DNA from: Dipteris shenzhenensis | Lineage: Eukaryota > Polypodiophyta > Polypodiopsida > Gleicheniales | NCBI GenBank assembly: GCA_047967505.1 | Contig: CM106540.1 | DNA length: 64,000 bases | Strand: one strand, 5' to 3' | Shown here: positions 45,422-56,985 of the stretch, in pieces | Layout of the letters: each line of letters begins with the position of its first letter | Position numbering within the stretch: position 1 is the stretch's first letter | Made by a program: the position numbers and the translations under genes | The notes under the pieces: generated by a model | The model's database searches: none | Told to the model about the DNA's origin: nothing | Seen by the model: the letters and a program-made list of their open reading frames with translations, nothing else

Positions 45422-47731
45422 CTATCCAATGCCCATCAATACACGACAATACTCAAACCGCTGACTAGGTAGACTCTTCGTCAGCATATCTACAGGGTTA
45501 TCATCTGTATGAACCTTGACAAGCTCTATGCGCTTGTCCTCAAGTACCTCCCTGATGAAATGGTACCTGACCTCAATGTGTTTGGTCTTTGCATGAAAGA
45601 CCGGATTCCGTGCTAACTGAATAGCACTCATGGAATCATTATGCAATGTCGGTACACCTGTATGAATCCCCAAATCTCCCACTAGCTGATCAAGCCATAT
45701 AGCCTCCTTGCAACCCTCTGTGGCTGCAACATACTCAGCCTCTGTGGTAGACAAAGAAACGCACTTCTGTGCGCGAGACATCCACGACACTGCACCACCT
45801 GCAAAGGTGAACACATAACCAGAAGTGGATCTCCTACTATCCACATGCCCTGCATAGTCTATATCTGTGTACCCAAGTACACGCATGTCTCCTTTACCAA
45901 AGCAAATGCACATCTCCTTGGTACCCTTCATGTACCTCATGATGCACTTAACTGCCTCCCAATGCCTTTTTCCTGGATTAGCCATATACCGGCTAACAAC
46001 TCCCACTGCAAATGCAAAGTCTGGTCTAGTAGCTATCATAGCATACATAAGACTCCCAACTGCTGATGCATAAGGAACCTTGGCCATCATGGCCCTTTCC
46101 TCATTTGATTTGGGACTATCTATATGACTCAGTTTCACATATGGAGGCAATGGAGTACTCATTGCCTTCCCCCCCTCCATATTGAAACGCTGCAATACTT
46201 TTGTAACATACTCTTTTTGTGAAAGCCAAAGGAGTTTCCTACTCCGATCACACGTGATGCGCATACCAAGAATATGACCTGCAAATCCCAAATCCTTCAT
46301 ATCAAAAGCCTCATGCAACTTGGCCTTTAATGCATCTAGCTCATAAGTATTCTTGCTAGCCAATAGCATATCATCCACATATAGTGTCAAGATTATCAGG
46401 CTATTATCCTTAGCCCTTTTAGTGTAGAGGCAGTGATCAATTTCACTCCTTCTAAAACCCTGCGACCGAATGAAAGCATCAAACTTTTGATACCATTCTC
46501 TAGGTGCTTGCTTAAGACCATAGAGACTCTTCTTCAGCTTGCAAACTAAATGCTCTTTGCCCTTTTCTTCAAAGCCTTTCGGCTGCACCATGTAAATTTC
46601 CTCATGCAAATCCCCATGCAAGAAAGCTGTCTTGACATCCATCTGCATAAGCTCCATATCCTCTGATGCCACTAGTCCAAGCATGCATCTAAGTGTGGTC
46701 ATCTTCACAACCGGAGAGAATATCTCATCAAAGTCCACACCCTTCTCTTGCTTGAACCCTTTAGCAACCAAACGGGCCTTGTACCTAGGCACATCATCAC
46801 CTCTGACCTTCATCTTGTAGACCCATTTACATGGCAATGCTTTCTTTCCATGTGGCAAAGAAACCAAGTCCCAAGTCTTATTCTTCATAAGTGAACTCAT
46901 CTTTGATTGCATAGCATACTCCCACTTGCGTTGATCCTCACGCATCATAGCCTCTCTGTAGCAAGAAGGCTCCCCGCAATCAGTAAGCATCACATAGTCT
47001 ACCCCTGGAACAAACCTATCAGGCGGTCTAGACACTCTAGATGATCTTCTCAAGGGCATTTCAGCTTGCTGTCCCACTTGCATATCAGCCACATTTGGCT
47101 CATCATTTCCACCAATAGATGATCCATCATCTACCCTTGATTGTATACCTGTGGGAGTACTTGGTTGTACCATTTCTTGCACATTTGGTGCATGGACAGC
47201 TTGCTGTCTATCAACATATGCAGGTGGATTCACATCCTGGAAAGTGATTCTCCTCATTTCCACATCCCTCATGGGTGCCTTATGCATCTTCTTCTCATTG
47301 AAGACCACATCATGGCTGCGTATGATCTTCTTTGCTTCTGGATCCCAGAGACGATAGCCCATCTCTCCACTTTCACCATAACCCAGAAAGATGCATTTCC
47401 TAGACTTAGGATCTAGCTTCTTTCGAAGCTCTTTTGGCACATGTGCATATGCCTCACACCCAAATATACGCAAATGAGAGTAAGAGGGATTCTTGCCACT
47501 CCATTCCTCTTTAGGAATACCACCATCCAAACTCTTACTAGGTGATCTATTGATCACATGCACTACAGTCTTCATTGCCTCAGCCCAAAAACCACCAGAA
47601 AGACTTGCATTGGAAAGCATGCATTGCAACCTTTCTTGAATGGTACGGTTCATCTTTTCTGCAACTGGATTTTGCTCTGGAGTACGAGGGGATGTGAGCT
47701 CCCTTTTAATCCCACGTGTATCACAGAAATG
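45422..47731 (-). pseudogene. copia integrase end, reverse transcriptase and RNase H (copy 2)
   Basis: Past the TAG the same frame stays open for over 740 codons. It contains PRTPEQNPVAEKMNRT (integrase Glu), INRSPSKSLDGG, a Ser/Arg-rich linker, MDVKTAFLHGDL, SLYGLKQAPREWY and YVDDML (reverse transcriptase), GYTDIDYAGHVDSRRSTSGY and VSLSTTEAEYVAATEG (RNase H), and ends MLTKSLPSQRFEYCRVLMG. It is the best-preserved pol in the window. Confidence 0.94.
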
Positions 47732-48634
47732 CTAAAAGTCATGAGAGAGATACTCTCTGCCATTGTCAGTCTGTAGGCATTTAAGCGTTCTACCTGACTG
47801 ATTCTCAACCAAGGCCAGCCATTTTTGAAATACCTGGAACACATCACTCTTCCGAGCTATAGCATAAGCCCACACTTTCCTAGTTGCATCATCAATGAAT
47901 GTCACATAGTATTCAGCCCCACCTAATGACCGCGTAGGCATGGGACCACATACATCTGAATGCACCAAATCAAGCATTTCAAACTCTTTCTTTCCCCTTC
48001 TTTTATGGGCTGATTTAGTCTGCTTCCCATAGAGACAATGCTCACAAAATTCAAAATCAGAGAAACTCAAATGCAGTACATAACCCAAATGGCATAAGAG
48101 TTTCATTCCATTCTGGCTCATGTGCCCCAACCAGCAATGCCACAAAGAAGTGCTTGGCTGCTCGGTTATTGCAACAACATGATCAAATACCCCTGATACA
48201 TGTAAGGGATACAAAGTCCCACTCTTGGCACCCCTGGCCAAAAGCATAGAGCCCTTCTGAATTTTCCAACTTTGAAAGCCAAAAGTGGTGTGAAAACCAG
48301 CATCATCTAGCTGACCCACTGAAATAAGACTCTTGCTCAGCTTAGGCACATGTCTCACATGTTTCAAAACAAATGCAGAACCATTTGCAAAAGAAAACTT
48401 TATGTCACCTGCTCCCACTATGTCACATGCATAGTCATTTCCAAGATGCACACAACCTGTCTTTCCACTATCATAAGTGGAGAACCATTCCCTATGGGGA
48501 GTAACATGGAATGAAGCACCAGAATCCAAAATCCAATCCTGGGAATATGCATCATCTGAAGTGGTAAGCAACTCTGCAGATAAACTAGACATGAAGAGAA
48601 CGTCATTGTCACTATCATGTGTGACTACATTGAT
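47732..48634 (-). pseudogene. copia protease and integrase, first part (copy 2)
   Basis: The frame reads through WILDSGASFHVTP (protease active site), LWHCWLGHMSQNG and CEHCLYGK (integrase zinc finger; the first motif has W for R of copy 1), HSDVCGPMP and TFIDDATRKVW, and DNGREYLSHDF with the second integrase Asp. It ends in TAG at about 47732 where copy 1 has CAG. The protease Asp and the first two integrase acids are intact. Confidence 0.92.
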
Positions 48635-49488
48635 CTACTCGATCTTCACTTTTGCTTTCTCTTCCCTTGGACTTTCTTCCTTTTGATTTGCACCCCAATT
48701 TGCATTCTTTTTCTTATTCTTTTGCTCTCTTTTCAGCTTGTAGCAATCCTTTTTCATATGGCCCTTCTTGCCACAATGGTAACACTCAATGTTCCATGCC
48801 CTGGATTTCCTACGAGACTTCCCTCTTTCTTGGGACTTCCCCCTGAACTGTGATCTACCCCTTTGCACATTTAAGGCTGCATCCTGCTTGTTGCCATCCA
48901 TAGACTTCCGTCTAATCTCCTCGGCCAACAAGCTACCCACAACATCATCAAATTTCAGTACTCCACCAGGTGCAGAGTTACTGATAGCTGTACGGAAGGT
49001 ATCCCATGAGGATGGCAATGAACATAAGAGAAATATTGCCTTAGTCTCCGCATCAAAATTCATTTTCTGAGCCTGAAGTTGGCTGAAAATAATATTGAAT
49101 TCATTCAAGTGAGAAGCAATGGAGACCCCTTCCTTCATCTGCAGCTCAAACAACCTCTTCATGAGGTAAACTTTATTAGAGGCAGTTTCCTTCTCATAAG
49201 TGGCACACAGTTTCTTCCACAAATCTTCCGTAATCTACTCATTTACTACTGTGAAATAAACTGACTCTGCAAGATGAAATCTAATAGTAGACTTTGCTAA
49301 TGCATCCAACTCATTCCAATCATCCTCAGACATATTTGCAGAGGCTTAGCTTCAATCCCTGCCAAGGGTTTAATCTGCTTCTTTTGAATAAGCACATCCC
49401 TTATTTGTTCTTTCCACAAAGAAAAGTTTGTCCCATCAAACTTTTTAATGCTGAAAAACTCCTTTTCAAACGTGGAAGAGGATGCCAT
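48635..49488 (-). pseudogene. copia gag (copy 2)
   Basis: The ATG at 49488 opens MASSSTFEKEFFSIKKFDGT. A five-base insertion near 49345 shifts the frame after GIEAKP. A TAG near 49236 stands where copy 1 has a Gln codon in NEQTTEDLW. From 49222 the frame is open through CATYEKETASNKVYLMKRLF, the capsid helices and the zinc knuckle CYHCGKKGHMKKDC, and ends at a TAG where copy 1 has a Glu codon (KVKIEEIN). The capsid and RNA-binding parts of Gag are thus legible but not translatable in one piece. Confidence 0.92.
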
Positions 49489-50917
49489 GATGCAAATGAA
49501 ACAAAATCCCAAATGCTAGTGCCTGCAAGAGAGAATCACACCCAATACTAGGTGCACCCAAATGTGTATGCCACAATAGAGTGAAATATCACCAAAATTC
49601 AAAGCTCAAAGCATCAAAAGATGCATCTGACTCATGTGCATATACTATGCATCCATATGAGCAAATCTGGCCCAAAAGAAAATGCCAATAAGTGCCAAAT
49701 GACTCAAGCATAAACACTGTCCACTGGCATATGCATCAATTATATCTCATCCAAGAGAGCATAGCACTATCAATGCATCACCAACAATGTGTCAAAGTTG
49801 TCCCTCAGCATAAAATAGCATCCATGTGCAAAGCGTCCATAAAAAATAGCATCCCACAAGTCAATTTGGGCCTATCAGTGCATCCAACAAGGACCGCAAT
49901 GCATCCAAATGGCCTATAAATCATCCATTGCAACCCAATGCATACCACGAATGAGCGCACACTGCTCAAACTGCAACCAGAGTGATCTGCATAAGGTATG
50001 CTCAAGAAATCATAGTCCCACGGTAATGAGCGCTACTGAAAATAGAACCTGAGATGCCTCAAAACATGGGCGCCATTGCATAATCGGACTCAGCAAGAAA
50101 ATCTGCAAATATCTCTCTTCTGCCAGAACTCCAAAATCCCAACCGCCGATGAGTGAGAAATGGGAGTCAACACTTATCCACTGCCATGTGGCATAAATCT
50201 AAGGTTTCAAAACCTTAGTATGAAAAATGCATAACAGAGAGACGGAATCGAATACACAGAGATCTATAACTCTGAAAATCCTCCACCAAATCGCGCAAGA
50301 ACTGATAGGTAAGGGTTTTTGGGCATCCGAAACGCAATGGGACAGACGGTTTTGGAAACCGTGGTCTCAATCACTGGGTCCAACACACGGACTGAAAAAC
50401 GTTTTTGAAAACAGAGCTGTTTGTAAACTCCACCGGGGTGTGAATGATGAGCAACATAGAAGTTTTAGGACCTCCTGAGTCCACCGGAACTGACAGATCT
50501 AGAAATGGTTGCTCCAAACTTGAGTTCCAACAGCCAGGCAAAAAACGCAGGAATTGACATAGTGAGTCAGAAATCCAATGAAATGATCCCAGATTCAAGA
50601 ATGAAGGTGTTTCCAAGCTCTTGAAGTGAAGTGGACACCAAAAGCAAGCAATAGTTGCCTCTACAAGTCAATACGGAGTCTCTGTCATCGAACGGAACAG
50701 GAAAAAGCTCAAAAAACGACTTTTTCTTTGAAAGCTCTTAACAGGCTCTCAAAACCACTTCACAAAGCCAAAGTGACTTTTCCAAAGGTTTCTCCAAGGT
50801 CTCTGCACACTCGGATGCAAGTAAAGTCACCCACAAAGCTTCCCACAAAGCTTCTCCTTCCTCCCACAGAGCTACTGATCTTCCAAGCATTCACGCATGC
50901 TCAGCTAGATCACCCGG
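49489..50917 (-). other. Untranslated leader of copia copy 2
   Basis: About 1.4 kb between primer site and gag hold no conserved protein. A leader this long is unusual; packaging signals would be expected here. The last part matches the first 90 bases of the window in copia copy 1. Confidence 0.6.
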
Positions 50918-50929
50918 GCTCTGATACCA
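50918..50929 (-). other. Primer binding site, initiator-Met tRNA
   Basis: TGGTATCAGAGC lies two bases downstream of the 5' LTR on the minus strand. This is the usual primer site of plant copia elements. Confidence 0.9.
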
Positions 50930-50931
50930 GT

Positions 50932-51102
50932 TGAGAGTGCTCTCAATGGAAGCAAGAACGGAAGAAGGAGAGAGAGAGATAGAGAGCCACACAAGTTTTG
51001 GTGGGTGCAGAATCACCCTAATCTTCTTTTTCATTCATTTATATGTGTGTTTGAGTATTGTACATAACCGGGGTTAAGGCACAGTGACCTTTAACCCCCA
51101 CA
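50932..51102 (-). repeat. 5' LTR of copia copy 2 (171 bp)
   Basis: On the minus strand it begins TGTGGGGGTTAAAGG and ends GAGAGCACTCTCA. The U3/R/U5 limits cannot be placed. Confidence 0.94.
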
Positions 51103-51107
51103 GAAAC

Positions 51108-51833
51108 TTCTGCTAGAGAGGAGAGAGGGAAAGAGAGAAATTAAGAGAGAGAAGAGGGGCTCTTGGCAGCCATGGCCGTCAAAGGGAATGAGAAATGAGA
51201 GAGAAGAGTAGGGAGGGAGAGAAAGAGAGAGAGGGAGAGAGACAAGAGAGGAGAGAGGGAAAGAGAGAAATTAAGAGAGAGAAGAGGGGCTCTTGGCAGC
51301 CGTGGCCGCCAAAGGGAGAGAGAGAATGAGAAATGAGAGAGAAGAGTAGGGAGGGAGAGAAAGAGAGAGAGGGAGATAGACAAGAGATTCAGAGAGAGAA
51401 GAGGGGCTCCTTAAATGCGAGAGAAGAGTAGGGAGGGAAAGAAAGAGAGAGCAGAGAGAGGGAGAGAGAGAGATTAAGAGAGAGAAGAGGGTGCCCTGGC
51501 AGCCGTGGGGGAGGGAGGTAGAGAGGGTAAGAGAGAGAGAGAGAGAGAGAGATGAAGAGAGAGAATGATAAATCCTAGGTAGAGAGAGAAGAGGAGAGAG
51601 AGAGAAAATTACAAATCCGAGAGAGAGATCAAGAGAGAGAATAATAAATCTCTAGAGAGAGAGGTGGAGAGAGAGAGAGAGAGAGATAGTTACAAATCCT
51701 AGGGAGAGAGAGAGAGAGATGAAGAGAGAGAATGATAAATCCTAGCGGCCATGGGAGGGAGAGAAAGAGAGACTTGAGATAAACTAAGAGAGAGAATGAG
51801 TGGGATGAGGACAGAGAGGGAAAGACATAAGAG

Positions 51834-51880
<47 letters not shown>

Positions 51881-51890
51881 TTCAGAGGAA
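51108..51890. repeat. GA-rich minisatellite, right side of copia copy 2
   Basis: GA tracts with cores CTCTTGGCAGCCGTGGCCGC-like at about 51160 and 51292, and decayed ones near 51493 and 51742. Units of about 130 bases (GAAATTAAGAGAGAGAAGAG) occur twice. It ends in a pure (GA)n tract at 51839-51877. Confidence 0.85.
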
Positions 51891-53094
51891 AGAGAGAGTT
51901 TTATATATTTACATGTTTTATGTTATACTTTTAAACAATTATAAAAGAGTGAATTTATGGTTTGTTTTGAAGGTGAGATAATATTTTTGTATATATTCAT
52001 CTTTTAAATTGAAAAATGTTAACTTTTCTTTAGATACTTGTTCTTCATTTCTCTCACATGCAGGTTTAGCCTCTACATCAAAACCCCTTCTTTTGCATAT
52101 TTAAGCCTTTTAAACCCCAGCACATTAAAATGAACATAGAAAAATAAATTATTTATTGCTTTTCTTCGCTTCGACAGTTGGTTTAGCATAGTTTAGCATA
52201 GATTAGATTGCCTTAGAGGAGAGAAAATTCTCCAAGTTGCCAATCGAAGCCATGCTCAAATTTTTCTAACTAGTTCCTAATCGTTGTCAATCCCTTCGCT
52301 CACATGCAGTTTCACACTCATAACATGCTATTAAATAAGACCTTTTACCATTTACCAAGAAGTTTATTAGTGGGTAGATTGCATGAGTAGATAGCAGATA
52401 TCAGTGGATAGATTACATATATCAGTGGACAGATTACATGTCATGGGGCATATTGGAGCTTGATGATTATAGTAGTCATTTTATTTCATTGTAAATCTTT
52501 ATTGGTTATTTTTATTGCATTTGTATAAATATTTAAGCTCATTTATTGTCATAAAAAACCTTGTAAAGCCTTCTAGGCTATTTTTTACATTTATTGCCGT
52601 GTGAAGCATCTTGTAATAAACCCGACCATCTCGACCTTTCACTATTTAACAAGTATCAGTGGGATGCATAAGTGGATATCAGTGGAATAGTTTTTAATGG
52701 GTGCATTGTTGATCAATTGGGTATCAGTGCACAAATATCAATGGATGGACAGATTACATCTCATCATTACATCTCATCACGAAGATTGAAGCTTTATCAC
52801 TAGAGGGCAAATCAATGGATGGACAGATTACATGTCATCACATTGTAAAGCTTTATTGGCTAATTTTCTTACATTTGTACAAATATTTAAGCCTTGTAAA
52901 GCCTTCTAGGCTATTTCCCACATTTATTGCTATAAAATACTTTGTAAAGCCCTCTCTGCTACTGGTCACATTTATTGCCATATGAAGCCTCGTAAAGCCT
53001 TTTGGGCTATTTCCCACATTTATTGTATCAAGCGTTGTATATTGTACTTTACCTGTATGTATCTAAATTCTTCATTATCTTTTCTTGTAGGATT
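51891..53094. repeat. Region upstream of the C48 gene with short direct repeats
   Basis: Two repeat types alternate. One is close to ATCAGTGGATGGACAGATTA and CATGTCATCA (52400-52830). The other is close to TTGTAAAGCCTTCTAGGCTA followed by CACATTTATTGC (52550-52600, 52885-52935, 52935-52985 and 52985-53030). TTTTTCTTGTAG just before 53091 looks like a splice acceptor, so a 5' untranslated exon may lie in this stretch. Confidence 0.65.
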
Positions 53095-54590
53095 ATGGAG
53101 CAATCAACTAATGTGGGGGCTATCCTAAATGACTCTGAGATTAGAGCATGGGTCTCTGATGTCACTTTGAATTTGAAAGGAAAGGAATATAGCCCCGATG
53201 GCTTTGGTAGATGGACTCGATATCACATGGACAGAAGAGCTTGGTTTCTTCATCAAAAGGAAAAGAGACTCTTTCTACTTATGTCAAAAAGGGAGTTCAA
53301 TGCTCTGGGGGGTCACTATGTATAAACCCTCTATACCACTTGTGTTCAAGGCCTATTTCTAAAATCCCTTATCTATAAATTTTTCATTAATAAAATGTAC
53401 CCCTTTTCTATACAAATCTGTAAATTTTTCCCAAAACTATTTTAAATAGTCCCTTATGTATATTTATTTCTGTAAATTTTAGAAATAAAAAATGTCCTTA
53501 TGTTGAACTCACGTGATAGGGTTACATATGATGAGTGACCCCCCCGAGGTTCAATGATGTTGACGATCCATGGGATGCTACATTCTTCAAAAAAGATATG
53601 ACTTCAAGCCTTGTAGTAGGCATAATGATAGAGCCAAAAGAGACTTTTATGGATATTTTCACAAAGAGTTCAGATCCTGAAGTTGGCGGTCTTCAATTTA
53701 TTGTATCAAGGAGAGACTCAAAGACCTTTGTGGTGCCTCCTCCTCAACCATCAAAGTTTCCAAAGTTGCAAAGTGCATTGGAGGCTCTTGCATATACTTG
53801 GGAGCAATTTCCTAGTGTGGTGGCAAAAAGGATGCATGCAAAGATTATGTTTGAGGACTTTTAGGATGCACAATATGCTCCTCAGATTCAAGGATCTTCA
53901 CATGAAGGAGATCAAGCACAGACTTCGATGTAGGGGCAAGAAGAACATGCACATTGTCACAAACGTGTAGAACATGAGTGCAAACTTCTAGAGCAATAAA
54001 TGGTGGATATCACTAAGGATGATGAAACACAAGCCTTGAGTGCATGGGAATAAAAACAAATTGAAGAAGATGAAGGTCGATCCACTACAGTTATGCTAGA
54101 AGCTCTTGCTAGCAAACCACGTGAAATGCAAAAGGCTAGTACTATAAGAGCCACAGTTCCAAGCAGTAAAAAAAGGCATCGTCTCACTATAGAGAAAGAT
54201 CATGCGGATGAAAAATGGTTAAAAGAAGAGAAAGATGAAGAAGACTCAGAATCCAAGGCTGAAGATGATCATGATGAACTCACATTAATCAAAAATCTCA
54301 ATTTGCGTCTTAATGAAGCAGTAACAAATGATGATGTGGGATATATCTGGGGTCAAAGGACGTGGTTTGTGAATGCCAAAGATGTGGAAGCTACAACTAT
54401 CTTTACTAATAGCCGAAACCTTGATATATCCTATGCACTGCAAATATACGAGACTTTGAGAGATGGAAAGAAACCTATGGCAAGCAACGTGGTCCTATGT
54501 CCAATAATGTTTTGTCCAATCAAAAATAGCTTTTTGGACCAAATAACATTTATAGGGCCTACACATTTCAAGGAAACCTTCAGTTGATTC
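53095..54590 (+). pseudogene. C48 gene, N-terminal region with MITE insertion
   Basis: It starts MEQSTNVGAILNDSEIRAWV and reads SPDGFGRWTRYHMDRRAWFL up to KREFN, where the MITE begins. After it the frame continues as FNDVDDPWDATFFKKDM; without the MITE and one target copy the frame is unbroken (KREFNDVDDPW). Next come PPPQPSKFPKLQSALEALAY and, after a TAG at 53862, further stops up to 54050. From 54093 an open stretch has an acidic segment (KEEKDEEDSESKAEDDHDEL) and then VGYIWGQRTWFVNAKDVEA. No known domain is recognised. The start was chosen for the ATG right after a probable splice acceptor. Confidence 0.6.
53303..53548. mobile_element. MITE copy 3 (246 bp, 8-bp target duplication)
   Basis: Ends CTCTGGGGGGTCACT and AGTGACCCCCCCGAG, same orientation as copy 2. 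Target duplication GTTCAATG is perfect (53295-53302 and 53549-53556). It lies inside an exon of the C48 gene. Confidence 0.94.
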
Positions 54591-56250
54591 TTTAAAGACA
54601 CTCTTGAAAATATTCCACATGAACAAGGCCAAGAGGCACAAGGTGAGAATATGTTAAAGGAAGCAAAGAAGGAATTCCTCCTTCATTGTAGATTCCAGCC
54701 CATTGATGGTCAACATTGGGCTTATGCTTGTAATCAGATCACCAAAGAAGCAAAGGAGGTCAAAAGACTCACTTCAAAACAATTTGCAAAGATAACTTCA
54801 TTCCATTATTATCCTGCAACAATATGTATATTCAAGCATGAGATTAAGTATTTGATTGAGTCTAAAAGACTTAATCATTATGTCCATGGAAAGCGTAAGA
54901 TATCCTCAACATCAGAGGTCTTATAGAAGGCAAGGGTTGTATGGACAACATTTGGTTCTCCAAATCCTGATTTGAAGCAAAAGGTCACAAAAGCAGATGC
55001 CGACACACTCACAAACTTCTATACTTCTTTGAGTGCAGTTGTGCCTAGGGGAACCAAGAGCGAGAAGAAAATATGACAAGCCTCAAGGTGGTGAGAGACA
55101 ACAAATATGCCGACTATACTTCTATGATATTTCGTCCTGTTGAAGTGTTCAATGAGATGCTTGAAGCGTGCATTGCTTGTAAGCGTGGAGAGTTGACCTA
55201 TGAAGCTCCTTTGTTTGTCTCCGAAAAGTCAAAGGTAATGGATAAGAAGGAGTTGACAGCAAGGATGTGGAGGCCTATAAAGTACTTACCTGACAAGTAT
55301 GCATCCATGGTAGCACAAAAACTTTTAAAGAAAGAATGGTTTTTTGGAAAGAAAGACAAAGACCACTACATGGAAGAATGCATCAATGTACAGGTGAGGC
55401 GTGATGCAGTGCATAGTGCCATTAAGTATTTGCTGTCAGAGAAAAAAATCCCCTTAGTCATTGTAACATTGACTATAATGTGGTCAAGCATATAGCTTCT
55501 TTGTTAACACCCTCTTACATGAGAAAAGAAATCGCAGAATAGGTGGTTGCATATGTGGAAAGATTAATCAGCGAGATAATGATGCCAACAGATATGCACC
55601 AAAGCTTTCAATTCAATGTAGAGGTTACGTCAGAGTCTGGAAAGCTTGTGAACTTTAGGGGAGTTTTAGAAGATGACTTCATCAAGAATGAGTCAGCATG
55701 GGACAAGCCACAGCTATTCTTCATCAATGAAGTTTCTAGCGATGATATCCATAACTTCATTGATAGAATAATATATACCACCATTAGCAAAGTGGCAATT
55801 TGCAACATTGTCATTTTTGTTGATAAAAAAGACAAAGAAGCCATGCAGGTTACTCTAGAGCGAGCATATTCATCAGATTTGAAGATCTATAGTGGTGTTT
55901 ATGCAGCAAAGAGAGGCAAGAGAGAATGTGGCATAGGGATTCAATCTCTTGAATCATTCTTCTTGTGTATACGGAGTCCCAACCCTGATCACTCCTTACA
56001 AAAGAACATAAGAGGGAATTCAAATAATTTGAGATTGATGTTAGAAGAGCAAGATATTCCCAGGTCCATACATTATCAAAAAAACAACTATGGAAGTCCT
56101 GCAAAAAGTGGGAGTACCATGGTGGAGAATTTGCTACCAGCAGGTTGGGAGGTCACCTTGTGCAGGATGGGATATTTATTTGAGGATCTCCTCAAAAAAG
56201 GCAACTCCACAGATATTTTCTATGAGCTAACATTTGTTTATTTCTTGGTG
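54591..56250 (+). pseudogene. C48 gene, middle region of unknown function
   Basis: Successive open stretches read FQPIDGQHWAYACNQITKEA, then after a stop VVWTTFGSPNPDLKQKVTKA. In another frame follow MWRPIKYLPDKYASMVAQKL and KDHYMEECINVQVRRDAV. Then, from 55543, VVAYVERLISEIMMPTDMHQ, EDDFIKNESAWDKPQLFFIN and NIVIFVDKKDKEAMQVTLER. The residue pattern looks globular rather than disordered. It ends at a probable splice acceptor (TTGGTGCAG at 56245-56253). Frame changes at about 55070 and 55500 may be decay or short missed introns. Confidence 0.5.
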
Positions 56251-56253
56251 CAG

Positions 56254-56985
56254 TTTAGTTATTTCTCAGCTTCCTAGTGCAGTGCAGAATCATGTCTACA
56301 TGCTCGATGCTCTCCTTTCTTCTATTCTTAGCTCTCCTTAAAAGACTATAGAAGATGTTTGTACCTGGTTAAGCCCTTTGAATTTAGATGGGGTGCGAGT
56401 CATCTTTATGCCTTATCATGAGGAGTAAGTATAAACTCCAACCTTATTTTTACTATTTCTTTGGCAAGTTTGTGTAAAACAATAATCATTTTTAATCTGG
56501 TCGTGTAGCTTACATTGGAGTCTGATCGCTTGGGACCTTGAAGTCAACCGTTTGTGGTTTGTGAATTCAATGGAAGGCTATCATGCCAACTCCCCAAGGT
56601 AATTATTCTCTTAATATTTTTGTTACTTTCTTATTTTGTATCTTATGATCATGACATATTAATATATTTAATATGTCATGATGGACAATGCTACATAATA
56701 TCAGCTAGTATCTGCTGTCAAAACAACTACGGAGCAACAAGACCAAGTAGAATTCAAATGACGTCTACCAGTGGAGCAAAAAGATGGGCACAGCTATGGG
56801 TGGAGAGTTTCCTACAATTGCATGTTGTTTCTTAGAGAGATTTTTGATTTGGAGTTACTAGTCAAAATGGAATCATATACAGAAGGCGATCTACTAGTGT
56901 TTCGAGCTGAGAGTATTCAGCGTCTAATTGCTACCATTGGGAAACAACCTGAAAACATGACTACATTGCCGCATGTATAAAACCT
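56254..56985 (+). pseudogene. C48 module 1
   Basis: The 171-bp exon (56254-56424) encodes SLVISQLPSAVQNHVYMLDA and ends with a GTAAGT donor. The 90-bp exon (56509-56598) encodes LHWSLIAWDLEVNRLWFVNS and ends with a GTAATT donor. The third exon, near 56686-56985, carries VEQKDGHSYGWRVSYNCMLF. Tyr stands at the position where modules 2 and 3 have Cys, the third exon has an in-frame TGA (VEFK then RLPVEQ), and its acceptor GAGCAG has become GACAAT. The module is therefore doubly disabled. Confidence 0.68.

Larger units (their letters stand above)
45198..51102 (-). mobile_element. Ty1/copia LTR retrotransposon (copy 2), full length, 5905 bp
   Basis: Two 171-bp LTRs and a perfect 5-bp target duplication GAAAC (45193-45197 and 51103-51107) define it. 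The LTRs differ at four positions by eye, about 2%. Inside, on the minus strand, come a primer site for initiator-Met tRNA, a 1.4-kb leader, gag, protease, integrase, reverse transcriptase, RNase H and a polypurine tract. It belongs to the same family as copy 1 at the left window edge. It lies within the GA minisatellite. Three stops and a frameshift prevent a full polyprotein. Confidence 0.96.

Noticed and set aside
50918-50929. tRNA-like sequence near the copia LTR
   Set aside because: Only the 3' end complement of initiator-Met tRNA is present, as a primer site; there is no tRNA gene.
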